A stretch of DNA of 64,000 nucleotides from Undibacterium sp. 5I1 (lineage in GTDB: Bacteria; Pseudomonadota; Gammaproteobacteria; Burkholderiales; Burkholderiaceae_D): NCBI RefSeq assembly GCF_034314085.1, contig NZ_JAVIWI010000001.1, positions 2,790,001-2,854,000 on the forward strand. The letters run 5' to 3'. The notes below the pieces were generated by a model. That model was not told where the DNA came from, searched no databases, and saw nothing but the letters and a program-made list of their open reading frames with translations. This document shows, piece after piece, positions 16,958 to 27,163 of the stretch. A program made the position numbers and the translations under genes. The first letter of the stretch is position 1, and the number at the start of each line of letters is the position of its first letter.

Positions 16958-18120
16958 TATTTTTTACGTCCGTGCGCCGAACTCAACGGCGTTGCTTGTT
17001 TTAAAGTGCCGAGATCGGCGTTATGTGCATTGGCTGTTTCATAGGCATCGACAATTCTGCCCACCAAGGGGTGACGCACCACGTCGGCACTGGTGAAGCG
17101 GGCGAAGCCGATGCCCCGGACTTCATTGAGTACCTGACATGCATCAACCAAACCGCTACGCTGACCGCGTTGTAAATCAATCTGTGTGACATCGCCGGTA
17201 ACTACGGCTTTACTACCAAAGCCAATACGGGTCAAAAACATTTTCATTTGCTCTGGCGTCGTATTTTGCGCTTCATCCAGAATAATGAAAGCGTGATTTA
17301 AAGTGCGACCACGCATGTAAGCCAACGGCGCAATTTCTATCGACTGTTTTTCAAACATCTTTTGCGTGCGATCAAAACCAAGCAAGTCGTACAGCGCATC
17401 GTATAAAGGTCGCAGATAAGGATCAACTTTTTGTGCCAGATCGCCCGGCAAAAATCCGAGGCGCTCACCTGCTTCGACCGCAGGACGCGTCAAGACGATA
17501 CGCTTGACCGCATCGCGCTCCAGAGCATCTACCGCGCAGGCAACTGCCAAGTAAGTTTTGCCGGTACCGGCAGGACCTATGCCAAATGTGATGTCGTGCT
17601 CAACAATTGCTTTGAGGTAGAGATTTTGATGTGGTGTACGTCCACGCAAATCTGCCCGGCGAGTTTTGAGGATAGGTCCTTCTGCCGCTGCATCTAAGTC
17701 AAACTCAGCGTCACCATCCACACCGTCCGTATCGACTAAAGGCGCAACGACTTTAACGATTTTCTTCGCCGCGCTGGCTTTCGTGGCCTTGCCCACAGGG
17801 GCGGCAATGTCAGGATTGTTCGCCAACTTAGCCTTGGCATTATTGGTTGCCCGTTGCTCGACCAAGGCTAATTGCACTTCATCGATAGAGATGATTTTTT
17901 TTGCTTTGGTATAAAAATGCTCAAGGATGTCCAGCGCATTTTGCGCATTGTGACCACTAACGACAAACTTATCACCACGCCGGAAAATACTGACATCTAA
18001 AGCGGCCGAAATCTGCCGCATGTTTTCATCCAAAGGCCCGCACAAATGCGCCAATCGGGTGTTGTCCATCGGCTGCGGCATGAAGTGCAAAACAGGAACA
18101 GGCATTTTTGGTTTCATCAA
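16957..18120 (-). CDS. phoH: PhoH-like ATPase
   Basis: The 387-residue protein has the PhoH P-loop domain in its second half: Walker A GPAGTGKT at 182-189, Walker [10 protein letters not shown] at 278-286. An N-terminal RNA-binding-like region follows the family plan. Residues 92-150 form a low-complexity linker rich in Ala, Lys and Asp that is longer than in many homologues. The role is probably ATP-driven RNA handling linked to YbeY. Start choice: the first ATG of an MMKPKM run. It lies 80 bases downstream of miaB and may belong to the same transcript. Confidence 0.93.
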   Translation of the reverse strand: MMKPKMPVPVLHFMPQPMDNTRLAHLCGPLDENMRQISAALDVSIFRRGDKFVVSGHNAQNALDILEHFYTKAKKIISIDEVQLALVEQRATNNAKAKLANNPDIAAPVGKATKASAAKKIVKVVAPLVDTDGVDGDAEFDLDAAAEGPILKTRRADLRGRTPHQNLYLKAIVEHDITFGIGPAGTGKTYLAVACAVDALERDAVKRIVLTRPAVEAGERLGFLPGDLAQKVDPYLRPLYDALYDLLGFDRTQKMFEKQSIEIAPLAYMRGRTLNHAFIILDEAQNTTPEQMKMFLTRIGFGSKAVVTGDVTQIDLQRGQRSGLVDACQVLNEVRGIGFARFTSADVVRHPLVGRIVDAYETANAHNADLGTLKQATPLSSAHGRKK

Positions 18121-18200
18121 TAGGTTGTTGGATCGGTTGTTGAAGTGATGCTTAGACTCATTCTGATCTTACGTTAATCGAATTATTTAACCCTGCTGGC

Positions 18201-19544
18201 TCAGTTGACTTCCAACAATTCGGAAATCAATTCACCGCGCAAAGAGTAATTGTAGGACTCCGTAATTCTGGTATTCACTAGCTGCCCGATCAGGCTTGCT
18301 GGCCCGGCGAAGTTGACTACACGGTTGTTCTCAGAACGGCCTTGCAATTCATTCGGATCCTTAACCGATGGACCCTCAACCAGAATGCGCTGCACTGTAC
18401 CGATCATTGCGTTACTGTATTTTTTGGTATTGCTGTCGATCACTGCTTGTAGATGTTGCAGGCGTTTTAATTTAAGCTCATGCGGCGTATCGTCAGCCAA
18501 ACTCGCTGCAGGCGTACCCGGGCGTTTGCTGAAAATAAAGCTAAAGCTATTATCGAAACCGATGTCGTCAATCAACTTCATCAAGGCATCAAAATCTTCT
18601 TGCGTCTCGCCGGGGAAGCCAACGATAAAATCAGACGAAACAGAAATATCAGGACGCACCGCACGCAGGCGGCGCAGAACTGACTTGTATTCAATCGCTG
18701 TGTAGCCGCGTTTCATCGCGGACAAGATGCGATCCGAGCCATGCTGTGCCGGCAAGAAAACATGATTCGCAATTTTAGGAATCTTGGCAAATGCATCGAT
18801 CAGGCGCTGGTTAAATTCTTTAGGATGGCTGGTGACAAAACGAATACGTTCAATCTGCGGGAACTCGGCAATATATTCCAGCAACAGCGCAAAGTCGGCG
18901 ATTTCGCCATCGTCCATTTTGCCGCGATACGCATTGACGTTTTGGCCCAGCAGCGAAATCTCTTTGACGCCCTGCTCTGCCAGCCCGGCAACTTCTGCCA
19001 GAACATCGTTGAATGGACGCGAGACTTCTTCACCACGCGTGTAAGGTACAACGCAGTAACTGCAATACTTACTGCAACCTTCCATGATCGATACAAACGC
19101 CGTCGCGCCTTCTACTTTCGCAGGCGGCAAATGATCGAACTTTTCAATTTCAGGAAAACTGATATCGACTTGCGAACGTCCGCTGGTACGACGATCATTC
19201 AGCAATTGTGGCAAACGATGCAAAGTTTGCGGACCAAATACCACATCAACATAAGGCGCACGCTTGATAATCGCCGCACCTTCTTGCGAGGCGACGCAGC
19301 CACCGACACCGATAATCAGATCAGGCTTGTTGCGCTTAAGTTCACGCAAACGACCCAGATCAGAAAACACTTTTTCAGAGGCTTTTTCACGCACGCTGCA
19401 TGTGTTGAGCAGAATGACATCGGCATCTTCTGCTTTATCAGTTTTGATCATACCCTCGGAGGCATGGAGCACATCGTTCATCTTGTCCGAGTCATACTCG
19501 TTCATCTGACAACCGAAGGTTTTAATAAATACTTTTTTTGGCAT
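18201..19544 (-). CDS. miaB: tRNA-2-methylthio-N6-dimethylallyladenosine synthase
   Basis: The 447-residue protein has the three MiaB regions. The N-terminal cluster uses Cys12, Cys49 and Cys83. The radical-SAM CxxxCxxC (Cys157, Cys161, Cys164) follows, and a TRAM-like domain ends the protein. It adds a methylthio group to i6A37 in tRNAs reading U-starting codons, using two 4Fe-4S clusters and SAM. It heads the miaB-phoH-ybeY run, an order common in beta- and gammaproteobacteria. Confidence 0.96.
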   Translation of the reverse strand: MPKKVFIKTFGCQMNEYDSDKMNDVLHASEGMIKTDKAEDADVILLNTCSVREKASEKVFSDLGRLRELKRNKPDLIIGVGGCVASQEGAAIIKRAPYVDVVFGPQTLHRLPQLLNDRRTSGRSQVDISFPEIEKFDHLPPAKVEGATAFVSIMEGCSKYCSYCVVPYTRGEEVSRPFNDVLAEVAGLAEQGVKEISLLGQNVNAYRGKMDDGEIADFALLLEYIAEFPQIERIRFVTSHPKEFNQRLIDAFAKIPKIANHVFLPAQHGSDRILSAMKRGYTAIEYKSVLRRLRAVRPDISVSSDFIVGFPGETQEDFDALMKLIDDIGFDNSFSFIFSKRPGTPAASLADDTPHELKLKRLQHLQAVIDSNTKKYSNAMIGTVQRILVEGPSVKDPNELQGRSENNRVVNFAGPASLIGQLVNTRITESYNYSLRGELISELLEVN

Positions 19545-19574
19545 GACGGTTTGATTCTTCTTAATATTACTTAT

Positions 19575-19738
19575 TTAGTTTTGTTTTAGTTTTGCTTTGG
19601 GGAGCTTCTAAAAACCTCTTAATCGAGATGCAGCGCTAGGCGCAAAACATAGCAATACGTCGGTATTGCGAGGCTTTGCAACAACGCGATGCGCTCGGGT
19701 AAGAGGTTTTTAGAAATCCCATTAGTTTTGTTTTAGTT
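19575..19738. repeat. Foldback element flanked by a 17-bp direct repeat
   Basis: Perfect 16-bp inverted repeats TTCTAAAAACCTCTTA (19606-19621) and TAAGAGGTTTTTAGAA (19700-19715) enclose a GC-richer centre with a second hairpin (AATACGTCGGTATT). Outside them the same 17-mer, TTAGTTTTGTTTTAGTT, occurs at 19575-19591 and 19722-19738. The right copy forms the last codons and stop of the adjacent gene. This looks like a small mobile element with a long target duplication. Related CTTCTAAAAA sequences occur near 34020 and 42265. Confidence 0.65.
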
Positions 19739-20084
19739 GTTTGCTTATATCCACATTCGCTTCTTGCACAGTCAAAATCCAGATACGCTCTATCTCACCA
19801 TACTCATTCGCAAGATAGTTAATCTTTAAGGTGGCGTTCGGCAAAGTAGCGGGCAATACCAGCAAACCTAGTTCGTTAAAAATACGGGTAGAAGGCCGGG
19901 TAACTTGAACCTTGCCATCAATCACAATGTCCGGATAAGCAGAGGCAGTTAATACGCCACGCTTGGTACCAATTGGAAAAGTGCGCGGATCGGCATGCGC
20001 CACACTCAAAACCAAGCTTAAACTACCCAATAACATCATTGCGCAACAACGTCGCAGCAGGGAAAATACAGGCATTCTCAACAT
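19722..20084 (-). CDS. Secreted hypothetical protein
   Basis: About 120 residues from ATG 20084 (GGAAGAG 8 bases upstream); the longer frame from 20114 has no ribosome-binding site. A signal peptide runs through SLSLVLSVAHA. The mature part (DPRTFPIGTKRGVLT..., then LGLLVLPATLPNATLKINYL) shows mixed beta-strand character with no cysteines or known catalytic motif. I do not recognise the family. Its last 17 bases are duplicated beyond the adjacent foldback element. Confidence 0.7.
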   Translation of the reverse strand: MLRMPVFSLLRRCCAMMLLGSLSLVLSVAHADPRTFPIGTKRGVLTASAYPDIVIDGKVQVTRPSTRIFNELGLLVLPATLPNATLKINYLANEYGEIERIWILTVQEANVDISKQLKQN

Positions 20085-20744
20085 AGGATTAGCTCTTCCA
20101 AAATAGACAAACAAATCAACAACTTATGCAAATTCTGCAAGGTCGTTTGCAGGGTCTTTTGAGGGCGCAAGTTTAACACATGCGGGCTGAACCGCTTGTT
20201 AGGCCAGACAAGAACTTTTTAGCTGGTTTTATTATGAGCTTACAAATAAGCAAACGCTTCTTATTCCGGGCTGAAATATATGTTTTTAGAATTTATAGTT
20301 TGATGACTGAGTGAATAAACCGTAAGCCTGATGCCATCTCTGACTATTTTACTGGTTTGGGAACCTTCCTCTGCTCATTTATACTTACCAAGTAATTTCA
20401 GTTAGATTGTATTGTGCTAACGTATTTTTAATGGCAGCCGACTTGAGCTTAATCGTATTAAGATCATCATTGCATTTTAGCCAACCAGTGATGAGGAAGA
20501 TGAGAGATTTGCAGCTTAGCAAAAATAAACACATCAGAATGCCATTGCCGTGGACCAGCTTTTGCTAAACTATATCGTTTGAATTTGCTGCAATTCTGTC
20601 GAGAAAATTGAATTTCTCTAAAAATATTTTTATCAATCGCATCAAAGATGATTTTCGAGATTCTCAAAAACTCCATATGTGTAAATCTGAGTTTAACTAA
20701 ATAAACTTTCGTTTTTTAATTATCAAATAGTCTGTGAATTACCC
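20085..20744. other. AT-rich gene-free region
   Basis: About 660 bases, clearly richer in A and T than the surrounding genes. The only long minus-strand frame (20467-20676) lacks a ribosome-binding site and has no family resemblance. No repeat copy, tRNA or attachment site was recognised. It marks the left border of the AT-rich patch that runs to about 23.5 kb. Confidence 0.5.
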
Positions 20745-21041
20745 ATGAAAATATTTAGCTGGTTTGACGCTACTGAAGAAAAACAATTTGGCCAAATATT
20801 GGCGGAAGCTTTAATTGAGCGGACTCCTGTTGAAAGCGCAGTTGGCAAAATTCTAAATAAAAAACACGAAGCGATGCTAAATAAACTCAGTCAACTTGTG
20901 ATCGAATTTAAACAAGACCGTAAAATGAACACGTATAAAAAAGCTGCCTTAGGAAATACCTTCAAATGGGAGCTGATTAAAAAGGGGTACGACAGAGAGT
21001 ATGTTGATCAATTAACAAATTGGATTATCTTAAAGTTGTAA
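20745..21041 (+). CDS. Small protein of unknown function
   Basis: A 98-residue, highly charged protein, predicted mostly helical, with no signal peptide or membrane segment. The C-terminal part KAALGNTFKWELIKKGYD then REYVDQLTNWIILKL has a conserved look. The N-terminal half (ILAEALIERTPVESAVGKIL) could form a coiled coil. It precedes the TPR/glycosyltransferase gene by 81 bases on the same strand and shares its AT-rich composition, so the two may have arrived together. No function can be assigned. Confidence 0.6.
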   Translation: MKIFSWFDATEEKQFGQILAEALIERTPVESAVGKILNKKHEAMLNKLSQLVIEFKQDRKMNTYKKAALGNTFKWELIKKGYDREYVDQLTNWIILKL

Positions 21042-21122
21042 TGCTTCTTTTATTTCTATTTTCAATATGGCAGTAAGAATGAATACTAATTAAATCGAAA
21101 TTTATAGAAAAAACTTAAAAAT

Positions 21123-23294
21123 ATGTTCACTTGGCTAAAAAAAATTCTTACTCCACCAGTGCCAAGTAAGGATTTAGATCCGCAAATTTCAATTATAAAA
21201 AATCAAATTCCTGATGTTCGTCCTCCAGAAGTGGAAAAAACTCATAAAGAAATAGCTAATGCCTTATTAGACGCAGGGAATTTGGCGGAAGCTGAAATAC
21301 ATTACCAAAAAGCCATAAAGCAAAATAAAGCGGATACAAATGCATATGTGATGCTCGGTTATGTATTAAAAGAGCAAGGTAAAAGTTATGCAGCGGCACA
21401 ACAACTCGAAATAGCGCTGCAATTATCGCCAGAGGACTTTGATGCCCACTACATGCTCGCATCGATGGCCAGCATCGCTGGGAGGAGGCAAGAAGCGATT
21501 CAAAGATATGAAAAAGTCATAGATTTGAAACCACAGTTCCAGCTGGCATACCGGGAATACAGTTATTTAATGGCTCAAACTGGAGATCTTGAGAAGGCGC
21601 AAAGTATTGTTGATTTAGCGCTCACTCATATCCCAGATGAAGCTGATTTTTATTTAATTAAAGGCGATATATTTATACGTCAGCACCTTGTTGACTCTGC
21701 TATTTTGGCATATCAAAAAGCAATTTCTATACGCTCAGACTTCAGTCAAGCTTATCTGCAATTAAGTCTCGCATTTGAATCTAAAGGAAAATTAACCGAT
21801 GCTTTTGAAAATGCGGACAAAGCGACTTCATTAAATCCAGAAAACTTAGCGGCCTTAGTTACACGCGGCAATATGTTAATGTTACTTGAGCGAGGAAATG
21901 AGGCTTTGGCTAGCTTTAAAGCAGCTCTAAAAATAAAGCACGATTGTGTCGAGGCATTAGTGAATAGTGGCATTTTATTGCAATTGCAACATCAAAATTC
22001 AGAGGCTTTAAAATATTACCAGCTAGCATTAGATGCCCAGCCTAATTTAGCGATCGTTTGGCATAACAAAAGCGTCATAGAGTTCGATCATGGTCATTTA
22101 GATATGGCGATGAAAGACGTAGAATGCTCACTTGAGATTGATCCCAGATTTTGTGATGCAGTTCATCATAAGGGATTAATTCTTACCGCTCTAGGCCGTT
22201 ATTACGAGGCGCTTTCTCAGTTTGCGAAGGCTTTACAGATAGATTCTCAGCACTTGTTGACGTTTTTTAACCGGGCAAAAACATATCAAAAACTTGAGAT
22301 GCACGAAGAAGCTTTGCTTGATTTTGCTGAGGCCATACGCATTCAACCTGATTTTGCTAAGGCTCACTTTGACGAAAGCTTTAGTCGCCTGGTGCTAGGC
22401 GATTTCCTGAAAGGATGGGCAAAATACGAATGGCGCTGGAAATGCTCGCCATTCGTGGAAGGAAAGCGACATTTTATTGTGCCTTTATGGCTAGGTGAGC
22501 AACCGTTAAAAAATAAAACCATTTTGCTTTATGGTGAACAAGGGTTAGGCGATACGATTAATTTTGTGCGTTATGTCACATTAGTAGCGAAATTGGGCGC
22601 GCGCGTGATACTCGAAGTGCAGGCATCATTAAAAACTTTACTCAAAAATTTCGATGGAGCCGCAGAAGTATTTGCTCAAGGTGAAGTGCTGCCGTCTTTT
22701 GATTACCATTGTCCGCTTCCAAGTTTACCTTGTGCCTTTAATACAGCTTTAGAAACGATTCCGGTACAAGAAAAATATTTTGATATTGATGAAATCGCAC
22801 CCGATGCAGCAACACGCTGGCAACTTAAAGTTGGTCAGTCAACAGATAAAAAGGTAGGCATAGTATGGTCAGGCAATCGAGATCACCAAAACGATAAAAA
22901 TCGATCCATCCCTTTTTCAGAGTTTTCAAAAATCATTGTAGAGAACGTACAGTTTTTTAGTCTTCAAAAGGAAGTTAGATCACGAGATCAGACGGCTCTA
23001 GATCAGCAGACTTCGGTCAAGCAATGGGGTGGTGAATTAACAGATTTTGTGGAAACTGCGGCGCTCATTTCAAAACTGGATTTGGTTATTGCTGTCGATA
23101 CTTCGGTCGCACATCTTGCAGCATCGCTTGGAAAACCTGTATGGCTACTTGTCCCGTTTAATCCTGATTGGCGCTGGATGCATAACAGATCAGACAGCCC
23201 ATGGTATAAAACCGTAACCCTATTTCGACAAAAGGAAACTGGAAACTGGAATGATGTTCTTGAAGAAATCGCCATGAGATTGGCCTCAATTTAA
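21123..23294 (+). CDS. TPR-repeat protein with C-terminal glycosyltransferase-like domain
   Basis: The 723-residue protein carries about ten consecutive 34-residue TPR units (about residues 40-410, for example AEIHYQKAIKQNKADTNAY and ALKYYQLALDAQPNLAIVWH). A C-terminal domain of about 300 residues (from EWRWKCSPF) follows, with GEQGLGDTINFVRYV, KVGIVWSGN and the nucleotide-sugar-binding type segment DLVIAVDTSVAHLAASLGKPVW (written in part: AVDTSVAHLAASLGKPVW). This layout is seen in bacterial GT9/GT41-like proteins that may glycosylate proteins or surface polymers. The acceptor is unknown. Codon use and AT content differ from the neighbours, a sign of transfer. Confidence 0.82.
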   Translation: MFTWLKKILTPPVPSKDLDPQISIIKNQIPDVRPPEVEKTHKEIANALLDAGNLAEAEIHYQKAIKQNKADTNAYVMLGYVLKEQGKSYAAAQQLEIALQLSPEDFDAHYMLASMASIAGRRQEAIQRYEKVIDLKPQFQLAYREYSYLMAQTGDLEKAQSIVDLALTHIPDEADFYLIKGDIFIRQHLVDSAILAYQKAISIRSDFSQAYLQLSLAFESKGKLTDAFENADKATSLNPENLAALVTRGNMLMLLERGNEALASFKAALKIKHDCVEALVNSGILLQLQHQNSEALKYYQLALDAQPNLAIVWHNKSVIEFDHGHLDMAMKDVECSLEIDPRFCDAVHHKGLILTALGRYYEALSQFAKALQIDSQHLLTFFNRAKTYQKLEMHEEALLDFAEAIRIQPDFAKAHFDESFSRLVLGDFLKGWAKYEWRWKCSPFVEGKRHFIVPLWLGEQPLKNKTILLYGEQGLGDTINFVRYVTLVAKLGARVILEVQASLKTLLKNFDGAAEVFAQGEVLPSFDYHCPLPSLPCAFNTALETIPVQEKYFDIDEIAPDAATRWQLKVGQSTDKKVGIVWSGNRDHQNDKNRSIPFSEFSKIIVENVQFFSLQKEVRSRDQTALDQQTSVKQWGGELTDFVETAALISKLDLVIAVDTSVAHLAASLGKPVWLLVPFNPDWRWMHNRSDSPWYKTVTLFRQKETGNWNDVLEEIAMRLASI

Positions 23295-23520
23295 ATTAAA
23301 GTCCTCGTCTCAAAAATGTATTTTTCTATACTGTAATAGCTCAGACAGGACTAATCGATATATGTCACTCCATATTTATGGACACTGATTAGATAATTAA
23401 TTAAGGAGCAAAATAAAACTACTAGTTTGATGCATAGATTAGTTGGCATACGGAGCAGAATGGGCGTGAGCAATCTAATGAAAAATACCGGATAATGCCC
23501 AAAATAAATCTGGAAACCCA

Positions 23521-24033
23521 ATGCATACTCGCTCCCCCCGCGCTGCTAAGCGCGAATTTGATACCCCCCACTTTCGTCAGGCTTTGTCGCAGTTTGCGAC
23601 TGGCGTGACGGTGATTACGACTCGTCTGGCAGACGGGACTTATTTGGGTCTGACAGCCAGTTCCTTCAATTCTGTCTCACTCGATCCGCCGCTGGTGTTG
23701 TGGAGTCTGGCAAATACGTCAAGTAGCATGGACGCTTTTAGCGGCAATTCTCACTATGTTGTGAATATTTTGTCATCCGAACAGGCTTGGGTTGCAGAAC
23801 AATTTGCCAGTCGTAAAAAAGATCGGTTTGAGGGGGTAGATTATCGTTTGTCTCGCACCGGTCATCCTATTTTAGTTGGTGCATCTGCTTGGTTTGAGTG
23901 TCATAATCGCAGCCGCTATCCAGAAGGTGACCATGTGATTTTTGTCGGCGAAGTAGAGCATTGTGAATTTACTCCGCAAGCCCCGCTCATTTATCATTCT
24001 GGTCAATTTTTGCCGCCGCAATCCACACCGTAG
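23521..24033 (+). CDS. Flavin reductase family protein (FMN-binding split barrel)
   Basis: The 170-residue protein matches the flavin_Reduct family throughout: FATGVTVITT, LTASSFNSVSLDPPLVLWSL and YHSGQF near the end. Such proteins reduce FMN or FAD with NAD(P)H for a partner monooxygenase, or use the flavin directly. It is not beside a monooxygenase here. It could in principle feed the flavin-dependent halogenase or SsuD elsewhere in the window, but nothing in the sequence shows this. The SemiSWEET gene starts 42 bases downstream. Confidence 0.88.
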   Translation: MHTRSPRAAKREFDTPHFRQALSQFATGVTVITTRLADGTYLGLTASSFNSVSLDPPLVLWSLANTSSSMDAFSGNSHYVVNILSSEQAWVAEQFASRKKDRFEGVDYRLSRTGHPILVGASAWFECHNRSRYPEGDHVIFVGEVEHCEFTPQAPLIYHSGQFLPPQSTP

Positions 24034-24075
24034 CGATAGCATAACTACGGCAACCATACTGATACTGCCAAGTAA

Positions 24076-24336
24076 ATGATGCCTCAACTGACTGATCTGA
24101 TCGGCTATATTGCCGCCAGCATGACGACAACTGCCTTTATTCCCCAAGCATGGATGACCTGGCGTCGCAAGCGTGCTGACGGTGTGTCACTGGGCATGTA
24201 CATCATCCTGGTAGGTGGGATTGCCATGTGGCTGGCGTACGGCCTGATGCTGAACGCGCTACCGATCATCATTGCCAATTTTATTACTCTGGTGTTGGCA
24301 ATATTTATTCTAGTGATGAAGCTGCTGTACAAATAG
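24076..24336 (+). CDS. SemiSWEET sugar transporter
   Basis: 86 residues with three membrane helices, the size of a SemiSWEET half-transporter. The PQ-loop signature appears in helix 1 (TTTAFIPQAWMTW), followed by RRKRADGVSLGMY. SemiSWEETs dimerise to move sugars passively across the inner membrane. It follows the flavin reductase gene closely and is convergent with tsaC. Confidence 0.9.
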   Translation: MMPQLTDLIGYIAASMTTTAFIPQAWMTWRRKRADGVSLGMYIILVGGIAMWLAYGLMLNALPIIIANFITLVLAIFILVMKLLYK

Positions 24337-24381
24337 TCGCTAAGGTTTCTGTAAAACCGCGACTTAGTTCGCTTAGTTCGC

Positions 24382-25443
24382 TCAATTAGTGAGCAGCTTT
24401 TGTAGTACGTCACGCGAATCAAACGCAGCACGTCGCAAGCGATCGTTAACGCCTTGCCAGGCGTGATCATCCGGTAGCATTTCAACCAAAATCACATCGG
24501 CATGCGCGGCATCCAGTTCGCGCAAACCAGCATACAGATCATGCGCATACACTGACGGATCAGCAACGATCACTTTTAATGCCTGCACGTTTTGCTGAAC
24601 ATGTTCCTGGTAACGCATGACCGCCACTTTTTTGCCGCTATCCAGCAATTGCTGTATGGTCGATTCCAGCGTGTCTTCTGCGATTAAAACAACCGGCGTG
24701 TTTGGAGCGTAGTGCGCATCCAAGGTACCCGATGCTCTTGGTGCGGTGATATCAGGCGCGGATGGCTGTATTCCTAATACGCGTGCCAGTTCGGCGGCAG
24801 AGATGTGGCCGGGTCGCAATAATACTGGTCCGTGGGTTTCCAATCTCGTTAAATCCAAAATTGTTGACTCTATACCGACATCACTCTGACCACCGTCTAG
24901 CACTGCTGTGATCATCTGGTTCGCAAGCTCGGCTGGAAATTCATCTCGAACATGCTGCGCTGTGGTCGGACTAACATGTCCAAATTTATTTGCCGATGGC
25001 GCTGCGATACCACCTTTACCATTTTTAAACGCGCGTAACAACTGCTGTGCAACCGGATGTGAAGGGCAACGTAATCCTATTGAATCCTGACCGCCAGATA
25101 CGGCGCCTGGGATATGCGCGGCACGCGTCAAAATTAAGGTCAATGGTCCCGGCCAAAATGCGGCAATCAGCCGATGTGCCTCGGCCGGAATATCGGCAGC
25201 CCAATACTGAATATCGGCCTCCGGCGCCAGATGTACGATCACAGGATGATTGGCAGGACGGCCTTTGGCTGCATAAATGGCAGCAACAGCGGACGGATTC
25301 TCTGCATCAGCACCAAGTCCGTACACGGTTTCAGTCGGAAACGCGACTAACTGCCCCGATTCCAACTGGCGGGCGGCAGATTGTATTGAGGCGTCAAACG
25401 TATTGTGCTTTGTTGACATCGTCAAACTATTCTCGCTATTCAT
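24382..25443 (-). CDS. L-threonylcarbamoyladenylate synthase (Sua5-type)
   Basis: The 353-residue protein has the YrdC core (QLVAFPTETVYGLGADA, with KGRP and HPVIVHL after it) plus the extra C-terminal Sua5 domain (about residues 240-350). It makes threonylcarbamoyl-AMP from threonine, bicarbonate and ATP for tRNA t6A37. The start could also be the ATG at 25419 (MSTKHNTF). It follows purK by 28 bases, so it is probably the last gene of the purine transcript, an arrangement common in Burkholderiales. Confidence 0.93.
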   Translation of the reverse strand: MNSENSLTMSTKHNTFDASIQSAARQLESGQLVAFPTETVYGLGADAENPSAVAAIYAAKGRPANHPVIVHLAPEADIQYWAADIPAEAHRLIAAFWPGPLTLILTRAAHIPGAVSGGQDSIGLRCPSHPVAQQLLRAFKNGKGGIAAPSANKFGHVSPTTAQHVRDEFPAELANQMITAVLDGGQSDVGIESTILDLTRLETHGPVLLRPGHISAAELARVLGIQPSAPDITAPRASGTLDAHYAPNTPVVLIAEDTLESTIQQLLDSGKKVAVMRYQEHVQQNVQALKVIVADPSVYAHDLYAGLRELDAAHADVILVEMLPDDHAWQGVNDRLRRAAFDSRDVLQKLLTN

Positions 25444-25471
25444 CGTAATTTGGTCTTAAACTCGTCTGACA

Positions 25472-26677
25472 TTAGTTCGCGATGCCAAGAATGTCGCAAG
25501 CAAGTGCCAGCGTCGCTTGTGCGTCCGCCAACTTGGGGGCAATAAAGGTGACGTGCCCCATTTTGCGTGCGCGTCGCGCTTCAGATTTGCCATATAAATG
25601 CAAATGCGTACCCGGCAAAGCGAGTAGCTTGTCCCAAGCAGGTTCGCGTGGACTGACAGCTTCACCTTCAAACCAAACGTCACCTAAAATATTTAGCATC
25701 ACCGCTGGCGAATGCTGACGTACGTCAGCTAATGGCAACTGTGCCAGCGCCCTGACCTGCTGCTCAAACTGACTGGTAACACAGGCGTTGATGGTGTAGT
25801 GGCCGCTATTGTGGGGACGTGGTGCCATTTCATTGACGACCAGGGATCCGTCCTGCAATACAAAAAATTCGATGCATAAAACGCCGACGTAGGCTAATTG
25901 AGCAATGATATCCAGCGCCGCCTTTTGCGCCATCTTCGCGACGCCATCCGTGACATTTGGGCTAGGGACCGTGGTGGTGAACAAGATTCCATCGCGATGG
26001 ACGTTTTCCGCAATCGGATACACCACGGCTTGACCATCAACACCGCGCGCGACTAACAACGATACTTCGTATGCAAGCGGCAGCATTTTTTCTAACACGC
26101 AGAGCTGGCCGTTCATACCGGCGACGGCTTCCACTAACTCATCGCGGTTACGGACTCTGACCTGTCCTTTGCCGTCGTAACCCATGCGTACCGTTTTTAA
26201 AATACCGGGCAACAGATCTTCACTGATCAGAGCGACGTCATTCTGATTCTCGATACGTGCATGTGGAGCCGGAAATACACCGGTGTGCATGGCACAGCGG
26301 GTGAAAAAATCTTTCTCTTGCAAGCGATCTTGTGCAACCGAAACACAAGCGCCAGAAGGAGCAACGAAGCCGTCTTGCGCCAGCATCGTCAAACTATTGG
26401 CCGGGACGTTTTCAAATTCGGTCGTTACTGCACGAGTCAGTTTGCGTAACGCGGCCAAACCAGCGGCGTCATCATAAGCGGCTTGGATATGGTGCTCAGC
26501 GACTTGCCCGGCTGGACAACCCGCTTCTGGCTCTAATACGGCGACCTGATAGCCCATGGTTTGTGCAGCATGCGCAAACATGCGCCCGAGTTGCCCACCG
26601 CCTAAAATGCCGAGACAGCTTTGCTCAGTATTCGGTAACAGGGGATGGCGCGGAGTTGTTTGAGTATCGATAGTCAT
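25472..26677 (-). CDS. purK: N5-carboxyaminoimidazole ribonucleotide synthase
   Basis: About 401 residues with an ATP-grasp fold: [17 protein letters not shown] at the N-terminus, [16 protein letters not shown], and the catalytic end [16 protein letters not shown]. It carboxylates AIR with ATP and bicarbonate to give N5-CAIR for PurE. ATG 26677 is preferred to a TTG at 26689. It is separated from purE by almost 490 bases, an unusually large gap that contains repeat copy 5. Confidence 0.96.
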   Translation of the reverse strand: MTIDTQTTPRHPLLPNTEQSCLGILGGGQLGRMFAHAAQTMGYQVAVLEPEAGCPAGQVAEHHIQAAYDDAAGLAALRKLTRAVTTEFENVPANSLTMLAQDGFVAPSGACVSVAQDRLQEKDFFTRCAMHTGVFPAPHARIENQNDVALISEDLLPGILKTVRMGYDGKGQVRVRNRDELVEAVAGMNGQLCVLEKMLPLAYEVSLLVARGVDGQAVVYPIAENVHRDGILFTTTVPSPNVTDGVAKMAQKAALDIIAQLAYVGVLCIEFFVLQDGSLVVNEMAPRPHNSGHYTINACVTSQFEQQVRALAQLPLADVRQHSPAVMLNILGDVWFEGEAVSPREPAWDKLLALPGTHLHLYGKSEARRARKMGHVTFIAPKLADAQATLALACDILGIAN

Positions 26678-27163
26678 GATGTTAGGCAAATATAAAACGT
26701 AATCTAAAACGGAGTCTAAAACGAAATTTGAAAATTAAACTTATGCCGGTGACGCGCGCAAAAACAGTACATACTCAGCAAATAAGTTTGCGCGACTGGC
26801 GGAGCAACGAAGATTGATCAAACACATCATGAGCCACGGCGCTTTATAATGAAACAGCGCAGAAAAACATATACTCCCCGCAAAATTTACAAAATATGGC
26901 CAATTGTCCAATGATTCTCTAGACGATTAAAAATACACCATAGGAGTATTATTTTAAGTCGCTAGAACGCTTGCTAGTTTCATCGTCTGCGCAGCAGCAA
27001 ATTCAGCATCTGTTTCGATCTTTCTGCGCCTGTACCCAGCTTAATTCCCGCATGCGCTGGAATGGCGAATCCTGTAATTTTGCGTCGCGTATTTGTATTG
27101 AGTTTCACTGGGAATAACCGTGGGCGAATCAAATACACGCTCATGCGAACTCATACAACTACA
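26678..27163. other. Gap between purE and purK
   Basis: This gap holds repeat copy 5 (26871-26949) and, near 26700-26725, short iterations of CTAAAACG. The stretch 26953-27163 has no supported gene. It splits two genes that are usually adjacent or overlapping. Confidence 0.6.
26871..26949 (+). repeat. 79-bp intergenic element, copy 5
   Basis: ATACTCCCC start, inner TTGTCCA / TAGACGA (one arm decayed), TTAAAAATACACCA, end AGGAGTAT. Both flanking genes (purE, purK) are transcribed on the opposite strand, so any read-through RNA would contain the complement of the element. Confidence 0.85.

Noticed and set aside
18741..19589. 282-codon plus-strand frame opposite miaB
   Set aside because: It lies antisense to a clear miaB gene; its length reflects codon bias of the opposite strand.
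20467..20676. 69-codon minus-strand frame in the AT-rich gap
   Set aside because: No ribosome-binding site, no similarity, and the composition is that of the AT-rich background.
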